Shown one piece after another: positions 18,590 to 27,020 of a stretch of DNA of 61,214 bases (positions are counted from its first letter, which is position 1; the number at the start of each line of letters is the position of its first letter). A model generated the notes under the pieces. That model was not told the origin of the DNA. It made no database searches and was given only the letters and a program-made list of their open reading frames with translations. Where the stretch lies: positions 1 through 61,214 of the forward strand of contig JBFWIF010000002.1 in assembly GCA_050256135.1 (NCBI GenBank), in the 5' to 3' direction. The translations under genes and the position numbers were made by a program. This stretch comes from RZYP01 sp050256135. GTDB taxonomy: Bacteria > Bacillota > Negativicutes > Acidaminococcales > Acidaminococcaceae.

Positions 18590-19297
18590 ATGGAATTAAA
18601 AGAAATCATGAATTCACCAATGTTGTGGGTTGTATCAAGTATTATGGTTATTGTGGTTGTATTAGAAGCACTTGTGTTTATGCGTCAGGCATTTAAATCT
18701 GCCGAAAAAATGGGAATACCAAAAGAAGAATGTATGATGGGTATGCGTTCTGCAATGATTACTGCAATTGGTCCGGCATTTAGCCCGGTAATTGTTCTTA
18801 TAGCACTAATGGCTGTCTTAGGTGGTCCTACGGCATGGATGAGAATGAATGACATCGGAGCAGCTCGCACCGAACTGGCGATGAGTACTATTGCAACCGG
18901 TATGGTCGGATCTACGCTCGAAGCTGGCAAATTGACGCTCATGGGTTTCATTTTTGCTCTTTGGGGCATGGCTCTTAATAACTCAGGTTGGATAGTAATT
19001 GGGGGGTATTCTGCTCCTCAGTTAGGAAAAGCTGTAGGCTATATGAAAGAGAAGTTTGATCAGGTCTGGGTCAAACTAGTAATGGCAGCCGCAGCACTGG
19101 GCTTATTTGGGACGCTTTTAAGTAATGCATTGATTAAAGGCGGTAATATAGTGTTTAAGAACTTATTTGCAGGAATTGTGGCATTTATTGCCATGACAAT
19201 TATATCACATTTCTTTAGGGGTAATCAGCGTATACAAGAATTTAGCTTAGGATTGGCAATGTTAATTTCAATGTATGTTGCAGCAGCATTTTTCTAA
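18590..19297 (+). CDS. DUF5058-family membrane protein, probable transporter subunit
   Basis: A 235-residue, highly hydrophobic protein with about six membrane segments. The conserved stretch with SAMITAIGPAF, GGPTAWMRM and DIGAARTEL (about residues 50-95) is what I recognise as DUF5058. Polar residues sit between helices 2 and 3 of the motif, as in a substrate path. AAGGAGGG precedes the ATG. It is followed by a second membrane protein and a CoA-transferase gene, and is divergent from a LytS/LytR pair. The family has no proven function that I know of; a two-component carboxylate importer is the working guess. Confidence 0.75.
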   Translation: MELKEIMNSPMLWVVSSIMVIVVVLEALVFMRQAFKSAEKMGIPKEECMMGMRSAMITAIGPAFSPVIVLIALMAVLGGPTAWMRMNDIGAARTELAMSTIATGMVGSTLEAGKLTLMGFIFALWGMALNNSGWIVIGGYSAPQLGKAVGYMKEKFDQVWVKLVMAAAALGLFGTLLSNALIKGGNIVFKNLFAGIVAFIAMTIISHFFRGNQRIQEFSLGLAMLISMYVAAAFF

Positions 19298-19325
19298 TAT
19301 AAAATTTTGAAAAGGGGTGATACTG

Positions 19326-20006
19326 ATGGAAGAAAATAAGGAACTGGCAGGTATTTCTGAATTCAGATCCAAGATTAAAAACTTAGGTGTGGTTTTTGTC
19401 ACATTAGCTTTAATAGCCAATTTCATACCGGCTGTTTTTGTATCAATAAAAACTGGTATTTTCCCATCTGGTGCAGATTTATTTAAGCTTTGGCTGGCTG
19501 CGGCCGCAGCTTTTGGAGTTGGATACTTCGTTCAACCAATTTCTTTCTTCCCCATGGTAAATATGGCGGGCAGCTTTATGGTTTGGATTTGTGGAAATGT
19601 TGGTGAACTCAGGGTACCTGCAGCCGCAATGGCGCAGAAAGTCACTAATTGTGAGCAGGGAACACCGAAGGCCGAAATTATGGCGACAATTGGTATTGCA
19701 GCATCTGTGTTCGTGTCTGTAACTATGATAACTATCTTTGCGATTGCTGGTTCGCAGCTTATGCCCATGATGCCAAAAGCTGTTTTAAAAGGATTCACTT
19801 TTATTTTACCAGCTGTTTTAGGTGCTGTTTATGCTGACCTTTGCGGTAAGAACTTTGTTCTTGGTGTTATAATCCTTGTATCTTCAATTCTTGGAACAAT
19901 ATTTTTCCCAGCAATTGGTATACCAAAAGGTATGGTTATGTTGGTCAATATTCTTGTCGCTGTTAGCATTGCACGTGTTTATTACTTAGCAAATAAAAAA
20001 GCATAG
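19326..20006 (+). CDS. Membrane protein of unknown function, partner of the DUF5058 protein
   Basis: 226 residues with about six predicted hydrophobic segments after a short charged N-terminus. A central GNVGELRVPAAAMAQKV stretch is polar and may be functional. I do not recognise the family. ATG 19326 is used because AAAGGGG lies eight bases upstream; an in-frame GTG at 19317 overlaps that site. It is 28 bases after the DUF5058 gene and 44 bases before the CoA-transferase gene, so the two membrane proteins probably act together. Confidence 0.75.
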   Translation: MEENKELAGISEFRSKIKNLGVVFVTLALIANFIPAVFVSIKTGIFPSGADLFKLWLAAAAAFGVGYFVQPISFFPMVNMAGSFMVWICGNVGELRVPAAAMAQKVTNCEQGTPKAEIMATIGIAASVFVSVTMITIFAIAGSQLMPMMPKAVLKGFTFILPAVLGAVYADLCGKNFVLGVIILVSSILGTIFFPAIGIPKGMVMLVNILVAVSIARVYYLANKKA

Positions 20007-20050
20007 ATAAGTTTTCTAGGCTAAACTGAACTATCAGGAGGAATTTAGTT

Positions 20051-21223
20051 ATGGGACCATTGGAAGGTTTAAAAGTATTGGATTTATCAAGAGTTTTGGC
20101 GGGACCTTACTGCACTATGTTATTAGCAGATTTTGGTGCAGATGTTATCAAAATTGAACCACCTAAGGTTGGCGATGATTCGCGGGCATTCGGACCTTTT
20201 GTCGGCAAGGAAAGCGCATATTTTATGAGCCTTAATCGCAATAAACGCTCAATGGTCCTGGATTTTAAAAATCCTAAACACATAGAAGTATTTAAAGAAA
20301 TGGTTGCGAAGGCAGATGTCGTAGTTGAAAATTATCGACCTGGGACTATGGAAAAATTTGGTTTATCGTATGATGTTTTGAAAGAAATCAACCCAGAACT
20401 TATATATGCAGCGTGTTCTGGATTTGGCCGTACTGGTCCTTACAGATTAAAACCAGCTTATGATATCATTGTGCAGGCTATGGGAGGCATAATGAGTATT
20501 ACCGGTGAAGGAAAAGATTCACCTACCAGGGTTGGCGCATCCGTAGGTGATGTCGTGGCAGGCATTTTTACTGCTTATGGTGTTATGTTGGCTCTCTACC
20601 ACAGAGAAAAAACAGGAAGAGGCCAATTGGTTGATGTAGGAATGCTTGACTGCCAGGTAGCTATTCTAGAAAATGCTATTGCACGCTATGTGACTTCTGG
20701 TGAGATTCCGGTGCCACTAGGAAACAGGCATCCTTCCATTACACCGTTCTCTGCTTTTACGGCGAAGGATGGTCAAGTAATTGTTGGTGCGGGTAATGAC
20801 CGCTTATGGACTAAACTTTGTAATGTGCTTGAAAAACCTGAATTGCTTGCAGATGAGCGTTTCAGCAATAATGGCTTGCGCACAACAAATTTCCATGAGT
20901 TACATGCAATTCTGAACAGCGTTCTCGTTAATAAGACAATTGACGAATGGATTGCCTTATTGGAGGAAGCTGGAATTCCTTGTGCACCTATTAATAATAT
21001 TGAAAGAATCCTCAATGATCCTCAGATCAAAGCGAGAGATATGATAGTGGAAGTTGAACATCCGATTGCTGGTCATCTTAAAATGCCTGGCGTTCCAGTT
21101 AAACTTTCAGATTCTCCAGGCTCAGTAAGAACACCGGCACCGCTTTTAGGACATGATGCTAATGAGATTTTGCGCGAGTTGATGGGGTGGAACGAGGAAA
21201 CTGTAAACCAGAAATTGAATTAA
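20051..21223 (+). CDS. CaiB/BaiF-family (class III) CoA-transferase
   Basis: 390-residue family III CoA-transferase, which moves CoA between carboxylic acids. It has the typical N-terminus (LEGLKVLDLSRVLAGPY), KIEPP, NRNKRS, VVENYRPG, and the catalytic Asp in VGASVGDVVAG (about residue 166). The ATG follows AGGAGGA. It closes the operon with the two membrane proteins, suggesting the imported acid is activated to its CoA thioester on entry. The substrate cannot be read from sequence; oxalate, carnitine, mesaconate and benzylsuccinate enzymes share this fold. Confidence 0.92.
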   Translation: MGPLEGLKVLDLSRVLAGPYCTMLLADFGADVIKIEPPKVGDDSRAFGPFVGKESAYFMSLNRNKRSMVLDFKNPKHIEVFKEMVAKADVVVENYRPGTMEKFGLSYDVLKEINPELIYAACSGFGRTGPYRLKPAYDIIVQAMGGIMSITGEGKDSPTRVGASVGDVVAGIFTAYGVMLALYHREKTGRGQLVDVGMLDCQVAILENAIARYVTSGEIPVPLGNRHPSITPFSAFTAKDGQVIVGAGNDRLWTKLCNVLEKPELLADERFSNNGLRTTNFHELHAILNSVLVNKTIDEWIALLEEAGIPCAPINNIERILNDPQIKARDMIVEVEHPIAGHLKMPGVPVKLSDSPGSVRTPAPLLGHDANEILRELMGWNEETVNQKLN

Positions 21224-21316
21224 GTTTAGCTGAATAATTTTTTGTGGGTCTTTGCCATTCTCGCATATAAAATTGTTTAACCAACTTAAATTTATTTATT
21301 AAATTATTAATAAGCA

Positions 21317-21358
21317 AAAACGACCTGTTGCAAAATTGTTGCAACAGGTCGTTTTACT
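21317..21358 (+). terminator. Rho-independent terminator after the CoA-transferase gene
   Basis: 17-bp perfect stem (21317-21333 and 21339-21355) with an AATTG loop and TTTT at the end of the stem, about 95 bases after the CoA-transferase stop. Confidence 0.85.
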
Positions 21359-21450
21359 ATGCTAATGCCAAGAAAAAGAATAATATCGGGTAGGAATAAG
21401 GACATCTATGACGAATATTTAAGTATTACTATATATTATATGAGGCAGAT

Positions 21451-22917
21451 ATGGACTATATTATTCCTGAATATGTCAATAAAATATTGAAGGCCTTAAT
21501 GTCTAATGGCTATGATGCCTATCTTGTAGGCGGTGCGGTGCGCGATCTTTTATTGGAGAAAAAACCGGAAGACTACGACATAGTGACAAATGCCAAACCA
21601 GACGAAATCATTACCGTTGCTAAAAAAAGGGGTTTTGGTGTCGTTGAAGAATTGGGTCAGAACTTTGGCGTTGTGATGGTGGTTGTTGATGATAATTCTG
21701 TCGAAGTTGCCACTTACAGGAGCGAGAGTTATGGCGAAGATGCGCATAGGCCTGAAAGTGTTTGGTATTGCGAGACATTGGCTGAAGATCTTGCACGACG
21801 TGATTTTACTATTAATGCCATTGCTTTAGATAGCGAGGGCAGAGTAATTGATTACTTCAATGGTTTGGAGGATTTGAAAAACCGCAAACTGCGTACCGTC
21901 GGACAAGCTTCGCAAAGGTTTGCTGAAGATGCGCTCAGGATGTTTCGCGCCTGCCGGTTTATATCTCAATTGGGCGTATCCTGTGATGCGGAAGTCTTTG
22001 CAGCTATTACAGAACAACTGCAGAGAGTCAGTGGCCTGTCCATGGAACGCGTCCGCACGGAAATTAACAAGCTGATGAAAGGCGAATTTGTCAATCTTGG
22101 TTTGGATGCTTTGATTAAGAGCGGACTGGCAGCTCAGTTTTGTCGTAACCGCCAGAAAGGCAGGGAAATACAAATCCCGATTTTGCCTGAATTATCAGCT
22201 CTTGTCGGTGTACCTCAAAATCCTAATTTCCATATCTATGATGTATGGAATCATACTTTAAAAGCAGTAGGGTTGGGAGAAAAAAGCCTCGAGGTAAGAT
22301 GGGCATTGCTCTTACATGATATAGGCAAAGGGCAGCCATCTGTGCGCGGATTTGATAATGAAGGGAATCCAACTGATTATGGGCATGAAGAACTCAGCGC
22401 GCGTATGGCTGAGAAGATACTCAAGCGTTTTCAGTTTTCAGCAACTTTTGTGAAACGGGTGGTTTGGCTGATAGCTAATCATATGCAATTTGGTTTTCGT
22501 GTAGGTAAAGATGAACCAGGAACAAGGCGCTGGCTCAGAAGAGCAGCTTTATCAGGTGCCTTCAGGTGGAACAAAGATATGCAGGAGGCTTTTGCTCAAT
22601 TAACATCCGTATGTCTTGCGGACTTGGCAGCAACAAATGCCCATGAACAGGAAATTATTGCCATGCATATGTATAGTGAAGAAGTTTTGCGTTTGTCGGC
22701 TGATATGCCCGTTCATACCAGTGACTTGTTGCTTAGCGGTAAACAGATAGCAGCGATCTTAGGTGGAAAACAATATTTACCGCAATTAATGAAAATCCTC
22801 CTGAAAAGAGTGCAGGATGGAACGTTGCAAAATTCAGAGGAGTCGTTGACGGTTGCTGTTAAAAAGTGGCACCAAAGAAGATTGCAGTATGAAACATCTG
22901 CAGCAGATGAAATTTAA
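21451..22917 (+). CDS. cca: CCA tRNA nucleotidyltransferase / poly(A) polymerase family with HD domain
   Basis: Adds or repairs the 3' CCA of tRNAs. The 488-residue protein has the nucleotidyltransferase core VGGAVRDLLL with the DYDIVT metal aspartates (residues about 22-45), ARRDFTINAIA, the RNA/SRBD region EDALRMFRACRF (about 160), and a C-terminal HD phosphohydrolase domain with LLHDIGKG (about 288). All tRNA genes in this window already encode CCA, so repair is the probable main role. The ATG follows a weak GAGGC. Confidence 0.93.
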   Translation: MDYIIPEYVNKILKALMSNGYDAYLVGGAVRDLLLEKKPEDYDIVTNAKPDEIITVAKKRGFGVVEELGQNFGVVMVVVDDNSVEVATYRSESYGEDAHRPESVWYCETLAEDLARRDFTINAIALDSEGRVIDYFNGLEDLKNRKLRTVGQASQRFAEDALRMFRACRFISQLGVSCDAEVFAAITEQLQRVSGLSMERVRTEINKLMKGEFVNLGLDALIKSGLAAQFCRNRQKGREIQIPILPELSALVGVPQNPNFHIYDVWNHTLKAVGLGEKSLEVRWALLLHDIGKGQPSVRGFDNEGNPTDYGHEELSARMAEKILKRFQFSATFVKRVVWLIANHMQFGFRVGKDEPGTRRWLRRAALSGAFRWNKDMQEAFAQLTSVCLADLAATNAHEQEIIAMHMYSEEVLRLSADMPVHTSDLLLSGKQIAAILGGKQYLPQLMKILLKRVQDGTLQNSEESLTVAVKKWHQRRLQYETSAADEI

Positions 22918-22974
22918 TTTGTAATTATGTAAAAAAAGCGTTTATCAAACTGGTTATACATAAGGGGATATAGA

Positions 22975-24201
22975 ATGAAAATAAGAAATATGATATTGGT
23001 TATATTTTGTTTGCTGGCTGTTGTGATGCTTCCGATATTAGACGCAGAAGCAAAAGAAAAGAGTAAAAGAGTTGTTTTGGGTATTGAAAGAATTGAGGAC
23101 TATACCAAGATTTTCACAGGCAAACGGGTTGGTCTTATCACTAATCAAACAGGTGTAACCCATGACCTGAAAAGTTCGGTTGACTTGCTAAGAAGCAAGG
23201 TGAATCTGCAAGCGATTTTTGTTCCTGAACATGGACTTTTTGGTGCTGTAACAGCGGGTGATGATGTAAAAAATGATAACTATGAAGGAATTGAAGTGCG
23301 CAGCCTTTATGGAGATACACGAAGGCCGAGCAAAGCTATGCTGTCTGATATAGACATCTTGGCTTTTGATATTCAGGATGTCGGCACACGTCATTATACC
23401 TATGTTTCTACCATGGCTTATGCAATGGAGGCCTGCGCAAAGGAAGGTAAAAAGTTCATTGTTTTTGACAGGCCTAATCCTTTAGGAGGCAATTACGAGG
23501 GACCAACACTAAAAAATGGCTTCGAGTCATTCATAGGCTTGTATAACGTGCCGCTTCGCCATGGTCTTACAGTAGGAGAGTATGCACGCTTCATTAATAA
23601 AGAATATCAGATAGGCGCTGATTTGACTGTCATACCAATGAAAAATTGGACAAGAGAGATGTTATTTGAGCAAACGGGGCTTCCCTGGATTGCTACTTCC
23701 CCTAATATACCAACAGAAGCAAGTGCGTTTTGTTACGCGGCAACAGGTATAGTTGGCGACATGAACATTTCAGTAGGGATAGGCACTACCAAGCCGTTTG
23801 AATATGTCGGGGCACCTTGGCTTGATAAGATGGATTTTGCAGCCAAACTTAATGCCTTGCAGATGCCAGGTGTTATTTTCAGACCAATAGCTTTCATGCC
23901 TAATTATGGAATGTATGCAGGTGAACTTTGCCAAGGTGTGCAAATGCATATAACTGATAAAAGAAGCTTTCAACCAGCGCACGTAGGCGCACAAATGGTT
24001 AGATTATTAATGAAAGATTATTCTCAAATAGACTTGTTTCCTAAAAGAAGCTCTGATGGTTTTAAAATAGACATTGCTTTGGGTGAAAGCTCTTTACGTT
24101 ATGCTGAAATACCTTTGGAGGACATTTTTAACCGTTGGGGTAGGGAAAACGCATATTTTGCGGAAAAGGTACAGCCTTATCTTTTGTATCCGCTGAAATA
24201 G
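22975..24201 (+). CDS. DUF1343 / NamZ-type exo-beta-N-acetylmuramidase, secreted
   Basis: 408 residues with an N-terminal signal peptide (about 1-27, hydrophobic core followed by DAEAKE). The mature part shows the DUF1343 motifs RVGLITNQTG, VPEHGLFG, DIQDVGTRHYTY, FDRPNPLGG and SPNIPT. B. subtilis NamZ of this family removes N-acetylmuramic acid from the non-reducing end of peptidoglycan fragments, so a cell-wall recycling role outside the membrane is likely. GGGGAT precedes the ATG, 57 bases after cca. It is followed at 12 bases by the HD protein gene. Confidence 0.88.
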   Translation: MKIRNMILVIFCLLAVVMLPILDAEAKEKSKRVVLGIERIEDYTKIFTGKRVGLITNQTGVTHDLKSSVDLLRSKVNLQAIFVPEHGLFGAVTAGDDVKNDNYEGIEVRSLYGDTRRPSKAMLSDIDILAFDIQDVGTRHYTYVSTMAYAMEACAKEGKKFIVFDRPNPLGGNYEGPTLKNGFESFIGLYNVPLRHGLTVGEYARFINKEYQIGADLTVIPMKNWTREMLFEQTGLPWIATSPNIPTEASAFCYAATGIVGDMNISVGIGTTKPFEYVGAPWLDKMDFAAKLNALQMPGVIFRPIAFMPNYGMYAGELCQGVQMHITDKRSFQPAHVGAQMVRLLMKDYSQIDLFPKRSSDGFKIDIALGESSLRYAEIPLEDIFNRWGRENAYFAEKVQPYLLYPLK

Positions 24202-24213
24202 AAGGAGGACATA

Positions 24214-25407
24214 ATGATTTTAAGTAAGAATTTTATTGAAGTGCTTTACGAAGCAGCACATATTCAACGCTGGAATGACCACATAAGGCCACAAGGGTTT
24301 ACTGAACTTGACAAACAAGCCCATAAAATGGTTATTTTGTATGTATTGTCACGCTATGAAGAGCAGGATCATGGCGCTAAGCTGAATTGGCAGGTTCTGG
24401 TTGAAGGCGGTATTTTTGAATTCTTACACAGAATTATTCTGACTGATATCAAACCACCGGTTTTTCACGAACTGATGCGTGTGCACGGTGACAAACTGAA
24501 TAATTGGGTCTACAACGAACTAGAACGCAAGGTGCCCGATATTGATCAGGATTTCCTAGGCAGGATGAAAAATTATTTTGATACGAATATTTATCAAAAG
24601 GAGAAGAAGCTTTTAAAGGCGGCACACTACCTGGCGACCGAATGGGAGTTCCGCATAGTTTATCATCTCAACCAAGGTATTTATGACGTTGAGGCAACAA
24701 AAGTAGCTATTGCCAATGAAATAGAAGAGCATTATGATTTGGCGGGTGTACAGAAAATATCGCTGGGAGGAAAGACTCGTAAATTCGTTGATCTGGTCGG
24801 CCAGCTGCGTTTTCAGAAAAGGTGGGCACAATCGCCGAGAGTGCCGGAAACGTCAGTGATGGGGCATATGATTATAGTAGCTATCTTAGGATATTTTTGT
24901 GCTCTGCGTTTAGATGCCTGTCCCAAACGAGCCGTTAATGATTTCCTTTGCGGTTTGTTCCATGACTTGCCGGAAGTTTTGACCAGAGATATTATTTCAC
25001 CAATTAAGCGCTCTGTGGAAGGACTTGACGAGTTAATAAAGGATATTGAAAAAAGACAGATTGCAGAGAAAATCTTGCCTTTATTGCCGGGTGAATGGCA
25101 CAAAGAGATTCTGTATTTTGCGGAAAATGAGTTTGCGGACAGGGCTGTTATCAGCGGAAAGGTTAAGCTTCTTGATAGTCCGGAAGAAATTAGCGAAAAT
25201 TATAATGTAGACAAATATTCTGCCGTTGACGGATCTGTCTTAAAAGGATGTGATCATCTGGCGGCGTTTGTGGAAGCTTGGCTGTCACGACGTCATGGTA
25301 TTACGTCCCAACATTTGCAGGAAGGCGAAGAAAAAATACGCGAAATGTACAAAACAAGGAATATTGCCGGTATTCCTTTTTGGAAAATTTTTGGTAAATT
25401 CAACTGA
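24214..25407 (+). CDS. HD-domain phosphohydrolase with a degenerate N-terminal repeat
   Basis: 397 residues. The C-terminal half (about 205-320) is an intact YfbR-like HD domain: GHMIIVAILG, then FHDLPEVLTRDI with the His-Asp pair. The N-terminal half repeats parts of the same pattern (QRWNDHIRP, DKQAHKM, IILTDIKPP) but lacks the HD pair, suggesting an internal duplication with one dead copy. YfbR-type proteins are 5'-deoxynucleotidases; the substrate here is not known. AGAAGGAGG lies eight bases before the ATG. Confidence 0.8.
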   Translation: MILSKNFIEVLYEAAHIQRWNDHIRPQGFTELDKQAHKMVILYVLSRYEEQDHGAKLNWQVLVEGGIFEFLHRIILTDIKPPVFHELMRVHGDKLNNWVYNELERKVPDIDQDFLGRMKNYFDTNIYQKEKKLLKAAHYLATEWEFRIVYHLNQGIYDVEATKVAIANEIEEHYDLAGVQKISLGGKTRKFVDLVGQLRFQKRWAQSPRVPETSVMGHMIIVAILGYFCALRLDACPKRAVNDFLCGLFHDLPEVLTRDIISPIKRSVEGLDELIKDIEKRQIAEKILPLLPGEWHKEILYFAENEFADRAVISGKVKLLDSPEEISENYNVDKYSAVDGSVLKGCDHLAAFVEAWLSRRHGITSQHLQEGEEKIREMYKTRNIAGIPFWKIFGKFN

Positions 25408-25616
25408 TTTTTCTTTATTTTCGTGCAATCTAGACGTCTATTAAATTATTCGATGTATATTATTACATCGAATATGCGCTTTAGATGAGTACGATTTCAG
25501 CGATTGTTTTAATAGTTATAAAAAATTACTATTTTTTCTTATAAAGCATTATGCAGTCCTATCCTTGAACACAAATGTGCATTTTATACAAAGCGCGCAG
25601 GAAAAGGTTTACATTC
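25408..25616. other. Intergenic leader before the aminotransferase gene
   Basis: About 210 A/T-rich bases. The only structure I see is a 10-bp inverted repeat (25448-25457 and 25464-25473, ATTCGATGTA / TACATCGAAT) with a TATTAT loop. It lacks a T-run, so it could be a weak terminator for the HD gene or a protein-binding site. Confidence 0.5.
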
Positions 25617-25645
25617 TTGACAGTGTTGTGAAACGGTGATAAAAT
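25617..25645 (+). promoter_or_regulatory. Promoter of the aminotransferase gene
   Basis: TTGACA at 25617-25622, 17-base spacer, TAAAAT at 25640-25645, about 85 bases before the chosen start codon. Confidence 0.75.
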
Positions 25646-25730
25646 TCTTTTTGTTAATTGTACATTTGCATATTTATAGATTGAACGTACAGTTTGAGAC
25701 TTTTTATTTTTAATGGTTGGGGGTAAAAAT

Positions 25731-26915
25731 ATGACTATGAAATTCGCTAAACGTATGGAAAGGATGCAAGCATCTGAAATTCGTGAACTTTTGAAATTAA
25801 CGCAAAAACCGGAAATAATTTCATTTGCCGGTGGCCTGCCTGCACCAGAACTTTTCCCTGTGGAAGAACTTGCTAAATTAGCCGAAGATGTTTTAGAAAG
25901 TGAAGGCAGACAACTGCTGCAATATGCAACAACAGAGGGCCGGCCAACTTTGCGCCAAAAGATTGCTGATCGTATGTTAGCAAAATATAATACAAAAGTA
26001 AGCCCTGACGAAATTTTGATTACCACTGGTTCTCAGCAGTGTCTGGATTTTGCCGGCAAACTATTTTTAGATCCTGGAGATATTGTGCTTTGTGAAAGTC
26101 CTTCTTACTTAGGTGCTTTAAATGCGTTTAATGCGTATGAACCGAATTTTGTTGAAGTTCCAACAGATGACGGTGGTTTGATTCCAGAAGAATTGGACAA
26201 GATTCTTTCAACTACAGAACGATGCAAATTTATATATGTTATTCCTGATTTCCAAAATCCTACCGGTCGTACCTGGAGTATGGAGCGCCGCACCAAATTT
26301 ATGGAAGTCGTCAATAAGCATAATCTTCCTGTACTCGAAGATAACCCATATGGTGAACTGCGTTTCGAAGGAGAGATTCTGCCTTCTTTGAAATCAATGG
26401 ATACCAAGGGTTTGGTAATGTTCCTTGGTACTTTCTCTAAAATATTCTGCCCTGGACTTCGTCTTGGTTGGGTTGCGGCAGTGCCGGAAGTAGTATCTGA
26501 GTTTGTTAAAATAAAACAAAGCGCTGATTTGCACACTTCTAATTTTGACCAAGGATTGGCTGATGCCTACATCGAGAACTATGATCTTGATGCTCATGTA
26601 GAACAGATTAAGGCTTTGTATAAACATCGCCGCGATTTAATCATTGAAAGTATGGAAAAAATGATGCCGGAAGGCGTAAAATGGACACACCCGGAAGGTG
26701 GTTTGTTCCTGTGGCTAACATTTCCGCAAGGCGTTAGTGCCGCCCAGGTATTTTTGAAGTGTATTGAAAAGAATGTCGCTGGTGTTACAGGCGATGCTTT
26801 CTTCCCAAATTGTAAAACTGATCGTAACATGCGTATCAACTATTCCAACATGCCTGATGAAAAAATTATCGAAGGCATCAGAAGGATGGCAGAAGCAATT
26901 AAGGAATCAATGTAA
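25731..26915 (+). CDS. PLP-dependent aminotransferase, class I/II (2-aminoadipate/MocR-like catalytic type)
   Basis: 394-residue fold type I aminotransferase related to LysN/2-aminoadipate and aromatic aminotransferases. It shows ISFAGGLPAPELFP, the QNPTGR PLP/substrate motif, EDNPYGELRF, and the PLP-binding Lys in FSKIFCPGLRLGW (about residue 236). There is no GntR helix-turn-helix, so it is an enzyme rather than a MocR regulator. ATG 25731 is chosen because GGGGG lies about eight bases upstream; an ATG six codons earlier overlaps that site. The amino donor is not determined. Confidence 0.88.
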   Translation: MTMKFAKRMERMQASEIRELLKLTQKPEIISFAGGLPAPELFPVEELAKLAEDVLESEGRQLLQYATTEGRPTLRQKIADRMLAKYNTKVSPDEILITTGSQQCLDFAGKLFLDPGDIVLCESPSYLGALNAFNAYEPNFVEVPTDDGGLIPEELDKILSTTERCKFIYVIPDFQNPTGRTWSMERRTKFMEVVNKHNLPVLEDNPYGELRFEGEILPSLKSMDTKGLVMFLGTFSKIFCPGLRLGWVAAVPEVVSEFVKIKQSADLHTSNFDQGLADAYIENYDLDAHVEQIKALYKHRRDLIIESMEKMMPEGVKWTHPEGGLFLWLTFPQGVSAAQVFLKCIEKNVAGVTGDAFFPNCKTDRNMRINYSNMPDEKIIEGIRRMAEAIKESM

Positions 26916-26929
26916 ACTAAATTTACGGG

Positions 26930-26968
26930 CCTGTTATCGAATTTTTAAATTCGATAGCAGGTTTTTTT
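26930..26968 (+). terminator. Terminator after the aminotransferase gene
   Basis: 13-bp stem with one G-U pair (CCTGTTATCGAAT / ATTCGATAGCAGG) followed by seven T. Confidence 0.88.
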
Positions 26969-27020
26969 ATTACCTATGATATAATTAGATGTTAAAACTT
27001 AGTTTGAAAGCGGTGACAAC

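Noticed and set aside
18463..25492. 14-base repeat GCTTTAGATGAGTA before the DUF5058 operon and before the 25.7-kb aminotransferase gene
   Set aside because: In 61 kb several 14-base matches are expected by chance, and the surroundings are not alike.
25731..26915. MocR-type transcription regulator
   Set aside because: The aminotransferase domain matches, but no N-terminal helix-turn-helix is present.
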